Notes under the pieces: generated by a model
Told to the model about the DNA's origin: nothing
Database searches by the model: none
The model's input: only the letters and a program-made list of their open reading frames with translations
Shown: positions 35,924 through 44,516 of the stretch, in pieces
Numbering within the stretch: position 1 is the first letter of the stretch
Layout of the letters: each line of letters starts with the position of its first letter
Translations under genes and position numbers: made by a program
From: Pseudomonadota bacterium
GTDB lineage: Bacteria > Myxococcota_A > UBA796 > CAJQPC01
Length of the DNA: 64,000 nucleotides
Reading direction: 5' to 3'
NCBI GenBank assembly: GCA_024228935.1
Contig: JAAESX010000025.1
Coordinates: 1-64,000 of the forward strand

Positions 35924-36583
35924 TCAGTCTACGTACAGAGCCGCGTCGCTCGGCGGGAACGCGCCCTCGCGAAGGAACGCGACCGTGAGCCTCTGGACCT
36001 CGGGGTGCGCCATCAGGAAGGTGTGCCGCACCGGGAGCACCACGAAGTCGTCGACCCCGGGAAGGCGCGCCTCGTCCACGCGAACGGTCTGGTCGTTGTC
36101 GCCGTCGAGGACAGGGTTGAACCCTCGCCGGTCTCCGGTCCCGCCGGTGATGATCCCGACCTCGGCCGAGCCGCGCGGCAGCTCGCTGGGGATGCCCGGG
36201 AGGATCTGGGCGAAGGGGTCCCATCCGACCTTGTGCACCGGGATCAGGTCCCGGGCGATCTGGGCCGTCTGGGCGCCCTGGTTGGGGGGCGCCAGCAGCA
36301 CCGCGCGACGGATCGGAGCGTGCGCGAGGACGGAACGGGCCAGGATCCCGCCGTAGCTGTGGGACACGACGTCGACCGGGCCTCCGGTGGCCTCGGCGAG
36401 GACGTTGATGTCGGCAGCGAGCTGCGCTGCGATGTCGGGCAGCTTGTGCCAGTGGTAGGCCCAGGTCGGCGTCTCGACGCGGTAGCCCTTCTTGCGGAGG
36501 ACATACGCCATCGGGAACATCGAGGCGCCCGTGCGCAGGAACCCGTGCAGCAGGACGACGCCGCGCTGGCCGCTCGTGCTCAG
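35924..36583 (-). CDS. Alpha/beta hydrolase, lipase-like; probable CTG start
   Basis: The fold is clear: VVLLHGFLRT (oxyanion region), DVVSHSYGGILAR (nucleophile elbow with GxSxG-like SHSYGG, Ser as nucleophile), VLAHAPIRRAVLLAPPNQG, and VRHTFLMAHPEVQ near the end with the candidate catalytic His. It resembles short triacylglycerol lipases/esterases. Any start after the HGF motif would remove it, and no in-frame ATG, GTG or TTG lies between that motif and position 36784, deep inside the upstream gene. The CTG at 36583 overlaps the pentapeptide gene stop as CTGA, the same geometry as the many ATGA and GTGA junctions here. That gives 219 residues. Confidence 0.8.
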   Translation of the reverse strand: MSTSGQRGVVLLHGFLRTGASMFPMAYVLRKKGYRVETPTWAYHWHKLPDIAAQLAADINVLAEATGGPVDVVSHSYGGILARSVLAHAPIRRAVLLAPPNQGAQTAQIARDLIPVHKVGWDPFAQILPGIPSELPRGSAEVGIITGGTGDRRGFNPVLDGDNDQTVRVDEARLPGVDDFVVLPVRHTFLMAHPEVQRLTVAFLREGAFPPSDAALYVD

Positions 36584-38343
36584 GGCAGCACGAGGAGCTT
36601 CTTGGCCCGCTCGCCCTTCAGCTCGACCACGACGACGTCCTCGGACAGCGTCGTGAACAGGACCACGGCGGACTTGTCGGACTCGCCCACGACCCTCAGC
36701 GTGTCGATGTCGTAGGCGGGATCCGTGAGGACCTCGAACGGCGTCGCGGTCAGGTCGTCCAGCCAGACGCCCCAGGCGGCGCACCGACCCATGTCCTCCT
36801 CGCGGGAGTAGATGGCGAGCGCGCGATCCCCGATGGCGGCGACCTCGACAGCCGTCACGACCTTCTTCTTGTCGACGATGTCGACATCCGGGCGCCGACC
36901 GCTCACGAGCTCCGCGACGCGGAAGCCCTTCTGGTCCTCGGGCAGCCAGGCGACGAAGTGCCGGTCCCCCACCCGTCCCGACGAAGCGGCGCGGGGGGAG
37001 AACCCCGTCGGCTCCGATAGCGGCGAGCCGAGGCCCTTGGCCGAGATGGGCTGGAGCACACCGCCGCGCGTGACGAGCATCGGGTGCAGGTTGCCGATCA
37101 TCCCGCGCGCCGTGCTGGCTCGCGCCGCGGCCTCGCGCTCGAGCCCCTCGTCGGTGACCCGGTGCACGTGCAGCGTCGGGCCCCGTCGGCCGATGCCGAA
37201 GATGCGGACGACGTCCCCACCGGCGATGACCGGGGCGACGGCTGGCTCGTAGTCGAGCTGGTGGCTGCTCGTGTTGCCGACCTTGCCGTCGAGCCCGACG
37301 TGCGCGATGGCGACCTCGGTCCCGCTGGGACGCTCGAGCAGCGCAACGGTGACGAAGCCCCCGGCGGTGGCGGCGGCCCCGCGGGCCAGCACGAGCTCGG
37401 CCGGAGCCGGGAGCGCCGGCGCCTTGCCACGGAACTTGTTGCCCTTCTTGATGGCGACGACGCGGTTCACCAGCGTCTTCTCATCGTCCTCGTTCTCCCA
37501 GAACAGGAGCACGCGGTCACCGCTCACGGCGGCCTGGGGGTCCTCGACCTGGATGTTGGCCGGCTTGTCGGTGTGCTCCGGCACCTTGGTGCTGCCGCAG
37601 TCCATGCGCGCTCGCGTGAAGTCCGCCTCGCGCGTGATGGCACCCTCCAGCTCAGCGTCGGCCATGTCGGCCTCGACCAGGTAGGCACCCGTGAGGTCGG
37701 CTTCCTGAAGCGACGCCGCGGTCAGATCGGTCCGGTAGAACCGGGCCTTGCTGAGCTCGGCCTTCAGGAACGACGTGTTCGAGGCCCGCGCGCCGGACAG
37801 GTCCGCCCCGGCGAGAACGCAGCGCTCGAACGTGGCGCCGCCGAGGGACGCGTCGGTGAAGTTCCCGCCGCTCAGATCCGAGCCGCTGAAGTCAGCCTTG
37901 TCCAGCCGTGCCTCGACGAACTGGGCGCCGGGGAAGTTCACGTCCGTGACCTCGGCCGCGACCAGCCGCGTCTTCCGGAAGAGTACGCCTTCGCCAGACG
38001 ACTTCGTGAGCACGGCTTCGGTGAGGTCGGCCTCGCTGAGATCGGCGCCGCCGAGCTTGACCTGATCCATGTAGGCCTCACGCAGCTTGCACCGGACCAT
38101 CACCGCGCCCGTGAGGTTCGCTCCGGTCAGATCTGCACCGTTGAGGTTCGTCCGCATGAGAACGGCGTTCGAGAGGTCGGCCTCGGAGAGATCCGCCTTC
38201 TCGAGGTTCGCGCCGGAGAGGTCAACGCCCGAGAGGTTTCGGCCGGCGAGGTCTGCCGCGAACAAGTCCGGTGTCGAGCGGCTTCCACGCCGCTCGTTGA
38301 ACTCGCTCACGCGCTCTTGTTGGAGCAGTTCGAGCAACGTCAT
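36580..38343 (-). CDS. Pentapeptide-repeat protein with a C-terminal propeller-like region
   Basis: Residues about 25-245 consist of A(D/N)LxX pentapeptide repeats, for example LSGVDLSGANLEKADLSEAD, forming a right-handed square beta-helix. The remaining 330 residues have short repeats of beta character (DRVLLFWENEDDEKTLVNRV, RVGDRHFVAWLPEDQ) that may form a propeller; I recognise no family. I choose the ATG at 38343 (587 residues) because AAGGAG lies eight bases before it; a GTG 18 bases upstream is the alternative. There is no signal peptide. It heads the hydrolase-kinase-DUF429 group. Confidence 0.85.
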   Translation of the reverse strand: MTLLELLQQERVSEFNERRGSRSTPDLFAADLAGRNLSGVDLSGANLEKADLSEADLSNAVLMRTNLNGADLTGANLTGAVMVRCKLREAYMDQVKLGGADLSEADLTEAVLTKSSGEGVLFRKTRLVAAEVTDVNFPGAQFVEARLDKADFSGSDLSGGNFTDASLGGATFERCVLAGADLSGARASNTSFLKAELSKARFYRTDLTAASLQEADLTGAYLVEADMADAELEGAITREADFTRARMDCGSTKVPEHTDKPANIQVEDPQAAVSGDRVLLFWENEDDEKTLVNRVVAIKKGNKFRGKAPALPAPAELVLARGAAATAGGFVTVALLERPSGTEVAIAHVGLDGKVGNTSSHQLDYEPAVAPVIAGGDVVRIFGIGRRGPTLHVHRVTDEGLEREAAARASTARGMIGNLHPMLVTRGGVLQPISAKGLGSPLSEPTGFSPRAASSGRVGDRHFVAWLPEDQKGFRVAELVSGRRPDVDIVDKKKVVTAVEVAAIGDRALAIYSREEDMGRCAAWGVWLDDLTATPFEVLTDPAYDIDTLRVVGESDKSAVVLFTTLSEDVVVVELKGERAKKLLVLP

Positions 38344-38364
38344 CTCCGGTCTCCTTGCCACCCC

Positions 38365-38378
38365 GACTCAGATGAGTC
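38365..38378. promoter_or_regulatory. 14-bp inverted repeat between divergent genes
   Basis: GACTCA-GA-TGAGTC lies in the 57 bases between the pentapeptide-repeat gene (minus) and the lipoprotein gene (plus). A symmetric site between divergent starts is a likely binding site for a dimeric regulator. No regulator gene is adjacent, and no strong -35/-10 pair is evident. Confidence 0.4.
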
Positions 38379-38400
38379 AGGTTCCAGGGCTGGAGACAAA

Positions 38401-39252
38401 ATGTTGAGCATCATCCTGGTCATGGCTTGTTCAAAGCCCGACGAGAACCCCGTCACCGACAGCACTCCAGGTGAGACTGGCGTCGACGGGCCCGAGTCCT
38501 ATCCGTCGAGCTACGAGGCGGGCAAGTACCGCGCCGATACGCTGGTCATCGTCGAGGACGCCGAGGTGGGCGGAGACGTCGATGGCGACGGCGAAGTGGA
38601 CAACAAGTTGCCGGCCGTACTGCAGCTGGTGGACGCGTTCGTCACCAATCCGCTGGCCGCCGAGGACATCAATCAGACGCTCGTCGACGACATGGCGACC
38701 AGCGACATCATCGTGCTGGGGCAGCTCTCCTACGCGGATGGCCAGCTGACCGAGGACATCCTGCTCGGCTCGCTGGACGATCCGGAAGCCAGCGACAGCG
38801 GGCAGGACGGCGCCTGGCACGTCGACGACTCGAGCTTCGCGAGCGACGGAACACCCAACAGTCGGATGACCGGGATCTTCCTCGACGAGACGACCTACTC
38901 GGTCTCGGCGGATCAGATCCTCCTGCCGTTCCCGATCGTCTCCGACCAGCCGCCCTCGCTCGTCCCGCTCCAGCTCGTCGTGGTCGAAGGGACCGTCGAC
39001 GGCGATCAGGTCAACGGCCTGATGTACGGCGCGATCCCGGTCGACGACATGATGGACGGGGTGATCGAGGAGATCATCCCCACCGGCGAGGAGTACGACC
39101 CCGCCGACTACCTGAACAAGGACCGCGACGAGTTCATCGCCTTCGTCCGCGACTTCGCGAACGAGCCGAACGTGTCCGACATCGAGTTCTCGGACGGAAG
39201 CCGCGCCATCAGCGCCGCGCTTACTTTCACCGCGCCCGCAACGGAGTGGTGA
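38401..39252 (+). CDS. Acidic lipoprotein of unknown function
   Basis: The ATG at 38401 follows TGGAG by about five bases. The protein begins MLSIILVMACSKPDEN: a nine-residue, uncharged signal and a lipobox-like VMAC. The mature 274 residues are strongly acidic, with DAEVGGDVDGDGEVDNK (calcium-binding-like) early on and two domains of mixed content later. No family is recognised. The downstream neighbour is the pyruvate dehydrogenase operon, 56 bases away; a functional connection is doubtful. Confidence 0.7.
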   Translation: MLSIILVMACSKPDENPVTDSTPGETGVDGPESYPSSYEAGKYRADTLVIVEDAEVGGDVDGDGEVDNKLPAVLQLVDAFVTNPLAAEDINQTLVDDMATSDIIVLGQLSYADGQLTEDILLGSLDDPEASDSGQDGAWHVDDSSFASDGTPNSRMTGIFLDETTYSVSADQILLPFPIVSDQPPSLVPLQLVVVEGTVDGDQVNGLMYGAIPVDDMMDGVIEEIIPTGEEYDPADYLNKDRDEFIAFVRDFANEPNVSDIEFSDGSRAISAALTFTAPATEW

Positions 39253-39308
39253 TGTGTCTCCAAGGGGAGTGGACGGTCGGTTAGACCCTGCGCCCCCTGG
39301 AGCTTCAA

Positions 39309-40364
39309 ATGAGCGAGTCGCCCACCCAGACCCTCCCGTCGGAGAGCGGCCTTCCGCCTCTGGACGCGGACGGGCTCCTGCACCTCTACCGGGAGATGTA
39401 CCGGATTCGACGCGTCGAAGAGCTGGCCGCCAAGGCCTACACGATGCGCAAGATCCTGGGCTTCTGCCACCTGTACATCGGCCAGGAGTCGGTCGCCGTG
39501 GGCGCCGCCGCCGCGACCAAAGACGACTACTGGATCGCCGCGTACCGCGAGCACGGGCACGCCATGGCCAAGGGCATGGGCGCCCGCGAGATGATGGCCG
39601 AGCTGTTCGGCAAGGAGACCGGGTGCGTCAAGGGCCTGGGCGGCTCGATGCACCTGTTCGACAGCGACATCAAGTTCATGGGCGGCTGGGGCATCGTCGG
39701 TGGCCACGTGCCGCTGGCCAACGGCGTCGGCTGGGCCATCAAGCACCGGAACGAGGGCCGGGTCTGTTGCGTCTTCTTCGGAGACGGCGCCGCGCATCAG
39801 GGAGCGTTCTTCGAGGCTCTCTGTCTCGCCCAGCTGTACAAGCTGCCGGTCGTCTTCATCTGCGAGAACAACGCCTACGCGATGGGGACCGCCATCGAGC
39901 GTCAGTCCTACCTGACCGACATGAGCCTGCGGGCCCGCGGCGTCGGCATGCTGCGCGAGCAGGTGCTCGGGTTCGACGTCGAGAACGTCCGCGAGCACGT
40001 CGGGCGCGCCTCGAAGTACGCCCGCGAGGGCAACGGCCCCGTGATGCTCGAGATCGTGACCTACCGCTACCGGGGCCACTCGATGAGCGACCCGGCGAAG
40101 TACCGGCCCAAGGGCGAGCTGGCCGAGGTCAAGGAGACCCGCGACTGCCTTCAGATCACCGAGGACCGCCTGCGCGACGACTTCGGGATCAGCGAGTCGC
40201 AGCTCGCCGAGATCCGCACGAAGCTCGATGCCGAGGCCCAGGACGCCTACGACTTCGCCGAGCAGTCGGCCGAGCCGAGCACCGACAAGCTCTACGACTA
40301 CATGTACGCCCCAGACAACACCGTCGCGCCGGATGAGCCGGTGGCCCCGGGAGGTGCCAAGTGA
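39309..40364 (+). CDS. pdhA: Pyruvate dehydrogenase E1 component, alpha subunit
   Basis: E1 alpha binds thiamine diphosphate and, with E1 beta, decarboxylates pyruvate. The TPP motif is complete (FGDGAAHQGAFFEALCLA through to VFICENNAYAMGT). The phosphorylation-loop-like region YRYRGHSMSDPAKYR and the substrate region YREHGHAMAKGM are present. The length of 351 is normal. An SD (TGGAG) lies seven bases before the ATG. It is the first of four PDH genes in complex order. Confidence 0.96.
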   Translation: MSESPTQTLPSESGLPPLDADGLLHLYREMYRIRRVEELAAKAYTMRKILGFCHLYIGQESVAVGAAAATKDDYWIAAYREHGHAMAKGMGAREMMAELFGKETGCVKGLGGSMHLFDSDIKFMGGWGIVGGHVPLANGVGWAIKHRNEGRVCCVFFGDGAAHQGAFFEALCLAQLYKLPVVFICENNAYAMGTAIERQSYLTDMSLRARGVGMLREQVLGFDVENVREHVGRASKYAREGNGPVMLEIVTYRYRGHSMSDPAKYRPKGELAEVKETRDCLQITEDRLRDDFGISESQLAEIRTKLDAEAQDAYDFAEQSAEPSTDKLYDYMYAPDNTVAPDEPVAPGGAK

Positions 40365-41341
40365 GGCAGATCCAGATCCGCGAGGCCCTTCGGGAGGCCA
40401 TGCAGGAAGAGATGCGTCGCGACGACAGCATCTTCCTCATGGGCGAGGAAGTGGCCCAGTACAACGGCGCCTACAAGGTCAGCCAGGGCATGCTCGAGGA
40501 GTTCGGTGAGAGCCGCATCGTCGACACGCCAATCAGCGAGGGCGGGTTCGCCGGCCTGGGCATCGGTGCCGCGATGGCGGGCATGCGCCCCATCATCGAA
40601 TTCATGACCTGGAACTTCAGCTTCGTAGCGTTCGACCAGATCGTGAACACGGCGGCGAAGACCTACCAGATGAGCGCCGGCCAGTACCGGGTGCCCATCG
40701 TGTTCCGCGGCGCCAACGGGGCCGCCGAGAACCTGGCCGCCCAGCACAGCACCGCTGTCGAGAGCCTGTACGCCCACTTCCCCGGCCTCAAGGTCGTCAC
40801 CTACGCTACGCCGTACGACGCCAAGGGCCTGCTGAAGAGCGCCATCCGCGACGACAACCCCATCGTCTTCCTCGAGTCCGAGATGACGTACGGGCTCAAG
40901 GGCGAGGTCCCGACCGAGGAGTACTACATCCCGATCGGCAAGGCCGACGTGAAGGCCCGCGGCACCGACGTCACGCTGGTGACCTGGGGCAAGCAGGTGT
41001 TCGTCTGCCAGCAGGTCGTCGAGGCGATGAAGGCCGAGGGCATCAGCGTCGAGCTGGTCGACCTCCGCACCATCCGTCCGCTGGACCACGAGACGCTGTT
41101 CCGCAGCGTCGTCAAGACGGGTCGGGCGGTCATCACCGCCGAGGGCCACGTCTTCAGCGGCGTCGCGTCCGAGATCTCGACGCGCATCCACGAGCACTGC
41201 TTCGACCACCTGGACGCCCCCGTCCAGCGTGTGGTCAACCGCGACATCAACCAGCCCTACGCGACGGTCCTCGAGAAGGCCGTCATGCCGGGCGTGGACC
41301 GCGTTTCCGCCGCCATCCGCAAGACGATGGGCAGGAGCTGA
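40361..41341 (+). CDS. pdhB: Pyruvate dehydrogenase E1 component, beta subunit
   Basis: E1 beta completes the TPP site and carries the E2-binding surface. The GTG start overlaps the pdhA stop (GTGA). Recognisable segments are FLMGEEVAQYNGAYKVSQG, IVDTPISEGGFAGLGIGAAM, GANGAAENLAAQHS and VELVDLRTIRPLDHETL. The length of 326 is typical for the heterotetrameric E1 of alpha-proteobacterial/mitochondrial type, rather than the single-chain AceE of enterics. Confidence 0.96.
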   Translation: MRQIQIREALREAMQEEMRRDDSIFLMGEEVAQYNGAYKVSQGMLEEFGESRIVDTPISEGGFAGLGIGAAMAGMRPIIEFMTWNFSFVAFDQIVNTAAKTYQMSAGQYRVPIVFRGANGAAENLAAQHSTAVESLYAHFPGLKVVTYATPYDAKGLLKSAIRDDNPIVFLESEMTYGLKGEVPTEEYYIPIGKADVKARGTDVTLVTWGKQVFVCQQVVEAMKAEGISVELVDLRTIRPLDHETLFRSVVKTGRAVITAEGHVFSGVASEISTRIHEHCFDHLDAPVQRVVNRDINQPYATVLEKAVMPGVDRVSAAIRKTMGRS

Positions 41342-41342
41342 C

Positions 41343-42653
41343 ATGGCCGAGTTCTTCCTGATGCCGGCGGCGACGCCGACCATGACCGCGGGCACCATCG
41401 CCTCGTGGGCCAAGGGCGAAGGCGACGAGCTGGCTCCCGCCGACATCGTGGCCACTGTCGAGACCGACAAGGCGGCGATGGACATCGAGGTCTTCGACAA
41501 GACCGTGCTGCTCAAGCTGCTCGCGGCCGAAGGCGACGACGTCCCGACCGGCTTCCCCATCGCCATCCTGGGCACCAAGGGCGAGGACATCAGCGCGCTG
41601 CTCGAGCAGTTCGAGACGCTGAAGAAGGAGGCCGCGGAGGCCCCACCCGCGGCCGAGAGCGTGCCCACGCCCGCCGCCGAGCCCGTGGTCCTCGAGACCG
41701 CTGCGCCCGCACCGGTGGTCGAAGCGACCGTCGGCTGGACGGGCCCCGAGTGGGACGGCCGCCCGCTGCACTCCTCCATCATGGAGCTCGGCGGTCAGTT
41801 CGTGGTCGAGGGCCCCGTCGTGCGCGCCTCGCCCGTCGCCAAGAAGATGGCCAAGGACCGTGGCATCGCGCTCACCGCCATCACCGGCTCGGGCCCCCAC
41901 GGACGCATCGTGAAGGCGGACGTCGAGGCCTACCGAGGCGGCGGCTCCTCAGCTGGACGCAGGTCGTTCACACGCGGCCCGGACGTTCCCCATCGGAACT
42001 CCCGGATGCGCAAGGTCATCGCCCAGCGCCTGAAGGAGAGCCACCTCGACAACCCGTTCTTCTTCCTGACCTCGACGCTCGAGTGCGACCGCCTGGTCGA
42101 CTTCCGCTCGCAGCTCAAGGAACAGGGCATCAAGGTCTCGTACAACGACCTGGTCGTGAAGGCCGTCGCGCTGGCCCTGCGCGAGGTGCCGGAGTGCAAC
42201 GCCAGCTGGGGTGATGACGCCATCACGCGCTTCGGTCGCGTGGACGTCGGAGTCGCTGTCGCGCTGCCCGACGGGCTCATCACGCCGGTCATCCGCGACG
42301 CCGACCAGAAGTCGCTGGCCGACCTGTCGGCCGAGACCCGAGAGCTGGCAGGACGAGCCCGCGACATGAAGCTCGACGCCACCGAGTACACGAACGCGAC
42401 CTTCACGGTCAGCAACCTCGGGATGATGCAGATCGACCAGTTCACCGCGATCCTGAACCCGCCCGCCGCCGGCATCCTGGCCGTCGGGAGCCTGGCCCAG
42501 GAGCCCGTCGTCATCGACGGCGAGCTCGGCATCGGCTGGCGGATGAAGGTCACGATGACCTGTGACCACCGCGTCATCGACGGAGCCCTCGGCGCCCGCT
42601 TCCTGCAGGCGTTCCGCGGCTTCATCGAGGCCCCACTCGCGATGGTGATCTGA
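41343..42653 (+). CDS. pdhC: Dihydrolipoamide acetyltransferase (E2) of pyruvate dehydrogenase
   Basis: The ATG at 41343 is one base after the pdhB stop and gives 436 residues. One lipoyl domain (residues 1-78) carries Lys43 in ETDKAAMDIEV. After an Ala/Pro linker comes the E3/E1-binding domain (VRASPVAKKMAKDRGI, about 160-195). The catalytic domain ends with CDHRVIDGALGARFLQAFR, holding the His and Asp of the acetyltransferase site. Only one lipoyl domain is present, whereas some E2s have two or three. Confidence 0.96.
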   Translation: MAEFFLMPAATPTMTAGTIASWAKGEGDELAPADIVATVETDKAAMDIEVFDKTVLLKLLAAEGDDVPTGFPIAILGTKGEDISALLEQFETLKKEAAEAPPAAESVPTPAAEPVVLETAAPAPVVEATVGWTGPEWDGRPLHSSIMELGGQFVVEGPVVRASPVAKKMAKDRGIALTAITGSGPHGRIVKADVEAYRGGGSSAGRRSFTRGPDVPHRNSRMRKVIAQRLKESHLDNPFFFLTSTLECDRLVDFRSQLKEQGIKVSYNDLVVKAVALALREVPECNASWGDDAITRFGRVDVGVAVALPDGLITPVIRDADQKSLADLSAETRELAGRARDMKLDATEYTNATFTVSNLGMMQIDQFTAILNPPAAGILAVGSLAQEPVVIDGELGIGWRMKVTMTCDHRVIDGALGARFLQAFRGFIEAPLAMVI

Positions 42654-42654
42654 G

Positions 42655-44034
42655 ATGAGCAGCTACGACGTCGTCGTCATCGGAAGCGGGCCCGGCGGCT
42701 ACGTCGCGGCCATTCGCGCCCGCCAGCTGGGCCTCACCGCTGCCTGCATCGAGCTCGGGAACCTGGGCGGGGTCTGCCTCAACGTGGGTTGCATCCCGTC
42801 GAAGGCGCTCTTGAAGTCCGCCGAGGTCGCCAACATGCTTCGGCACGTCGACGACTACGGCATCTCGATCGAGGGCATGTCCATCGACTTCGCCAAGGTC
42901 GTCAAGCGCAGCCGTCGCGTCGCCAAGAAGTCCGAGAAGGGCGTCAACTACCTCTTCAAGAAGTACGGCGTGGTTCAGATCAAGGGCCGCGGCAAGCTGC
43001 TCGGCGACGGACAGGTCGAGGTCACCAGCGGCGAGGACGTGAGCGTCGTCACCGGCAAGCACGTCATCGTCGCCACCGGTGCTCGCGCCCGCTGGTTCCC
43101 CGGCATGGAGCCCGACGGCGAGAAGATCCTCACCTACCGCGAGGCCATCGTCCGGGACGAGCTGCCGAAGTCCGCCATCGTGCTGGGCGCCGGGGCCATC
43201 GGCCTCGAGTTCGCCTACTTCTGGCATGCAATGGGCTGCGACGTGACCGTGGTCGAGGGAGCGGACCGCCTGGCTCCTTTCGAGGACGAGGACGTCAGCG
43301 CCGAGCTCGAACGCGCGTTCAAGAAGTCCGGAATCAAGAGCAATCTCGGTGTGTTCTGCGACAACGTGAAGGCGACGAATGAAGGCACCCAGGTCACGCT
43401 GAAGGACGGAACGGTCCTACAGGCCGACGTCACACTCCTGGCCCTGGGCGTGCGCGCGAACATCGAAGACCTGGGCCTGGAAGAGGTCGGCGTGAAGACC
43501 GACCGGGGCTTCATCACGACCGACGGTTCCTGCCGGACGAGCGTCCCCGGCGTGTACGCCATCGGCGACGTCGCCGGCCCGCCGATGCTCGCCCACAAGG
43601 CCAGCGTCGAGGCCCACATCTGTGTGGAGAAGCTCGCCGGCCATGGCCACGCGGACCTCGACCCCTCGATGATCCCCGCCGGCACGTTCTGCCAGCCGCA
43701 GATCGCGAGCGTCGGCAAGACCGAGAAGCAGTGCAAGGACGAGGGCCTCGACTACAAGGTCGGCACCTTCCCCTTCGCCGCGAACGGCAAGAACCGCGGC
43801 ACCGGCGACACGGCTGGCTTCGTCAAGGTCATCCTCGGTGGGCCCTACGACGAGCTGCTCGGAGCACACATCATCGGCAACGGCGCCGTCGAGCTGCTGG
43901 GCGAGCTGGTCTTGATGAAGTCGGGCGAGCTGGACGCCGAGACATTCCTGAACGCCATCCACGCCCATCCGACCTCGAGCGAGGCGGTCATGGAGGCCGT
44001 CGCCAGCGCGCTCGGCGTGAGCGTGCACATCTGA
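42655..44034 (+). CDS. lpdA: Dihydrolipoamide dehydrogenase (E3)
   Basis: E3 reoxidises lipoamide using FAD and NAD+. FAD motif GSGPGGYVAAIRA is at residues 9-21, the redox disulfide is in GGVCLNVGCIPSKALL, the NAD motif is VLGAGAIGLEFAYFW, and the C-terminal catalytic pair is in AIHAHPTSSEAVMEA (His and Glu). The length of 459 is normal. The start is one base after the E2 stop, so all four PDH subunits form one operon. Confidence 0.97.
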   Translation: MSSYDVVVIGSGPGGYVAAIRARQLGLTAACIELGNLGGVCLNVGCIPSKALLKSAEVANMLRHVDDYGISIEGMSIDFAKVVKRSRRVAKKSEKGVNYLFKKYGVVQIKGRGKLLGDGQVEVTSGEDVSVVTGKHVIVATGARARWFPGMEPDGEKILTYREAIVRDELPKSAIVLGAGAIGLEFAYFWHAMGCDVTVVEGADRLAPFEDEDVSAELERAFKKSGIKSNLGVFCDNVKATNEGTQVTLKDGTVLQADVTLLALGVRANIEDLGLEEVGVKTDRGFITTDGSCRTSVPGVYAIGDVAGPPMLAHKASVEAHICVEKLAGHGHADLDPSMIPAGTFCQPQIASVGKTEKQCKDEGLDYKVGTFPFAANGKNRGTGDTAGFVKVILGGPYDELLGAHIIGNGAVELLGELVLMKSGELDAETFLNAIHAHPTSSEAVMEAVASALGVSVHI

Positions 44035-44516
44035 TCTGGCTCATCGCGCTCGTGGTGGCGCAGGCCGGCGACGAGCACCGACGCGTGCTCGCCGCCGAGG
44101 CGCCCTCGCACAACCCAGGCCCGCCGACCATCGTGGTGGGGCCGGCGCCGGATCAGCCCGACGTCAGCACGGCCAGTGCGGTGTTCCTCGACGTGGACCA
44201 CCGCGAGACCGCAGCCGCGCTCAAGGTCCTCGAGGCTGCGCCGGACGCGAAGGTGGCGGTCCTGCTCGTGGACAAGGACGAGGACCTGCCGCATGGCTTC
44301 CCCGTTCGGCTGGTGGACGCGGACGGCGCCCTGCGCGTGGCGCTGCTCAGCGGCAAGTGCTGGACCGACAACAAGGCGCTCTCCTGCTACGACGTGCCGA
44401 AGGGACCGATCAGCCTCGCGATCCCCGAATCGACCCCGTGGCCACAGGTGATCCAGGCCATCGCGGCGCTGGACAGGGACGACGTGAAGCCGGTCTTGAT
44501 ACCGTCGCCGGAATGA
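44031..44516 (+). CDS. Small exported protein of unknown function; probable CTG start
   Basis: The reading frame opens directly at the E3 stop. The CTG at 44031 overlaps it as CTGA and gives MIWLIALVVAQAGDEH, a short uncharged signal peptide, with 161 residues in total. The first alternatives, GTG at 44052 or 44055, would delete the hydrophobic part. The rest resembles a small alpha/beta domain with ALKVLEAAPDAKVAVLLVDKDE and a Cys pair (SGKCWTDNKALSCYDVP) that could form a disulfide. I do not recognise the family. It overlaps the next gene as ATGA. Confidence 0.65.
   Translation: MIWLIALVVAQAGDEHRRVLAAEAPSHNPGPPTIVVGPAPDQPDVSTASAVFLDVDHRETAAALKVLEAAPDAKVAVLLVDKDEDLPHGFPVRLVDADGALRVALLSGKCWTDNKALSCYDVPKGPISLAIPESTPWPQVIQAIAALDRDDVKPVLIPSPE

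Noticed and set aside
37084..38400. Upstream extension of the lipoprotein frame at 38401
   Set aside because: It is antisense to the pentapeptide-repeat gene and would bury the lipobox. The ATG at 38401 has an SD.
39253..39308. TTAGAC upstream of both accA and pdhA as a shared regulatory site
   Set aside because: Six bases at different distances from the two starts can easily arise by chance.
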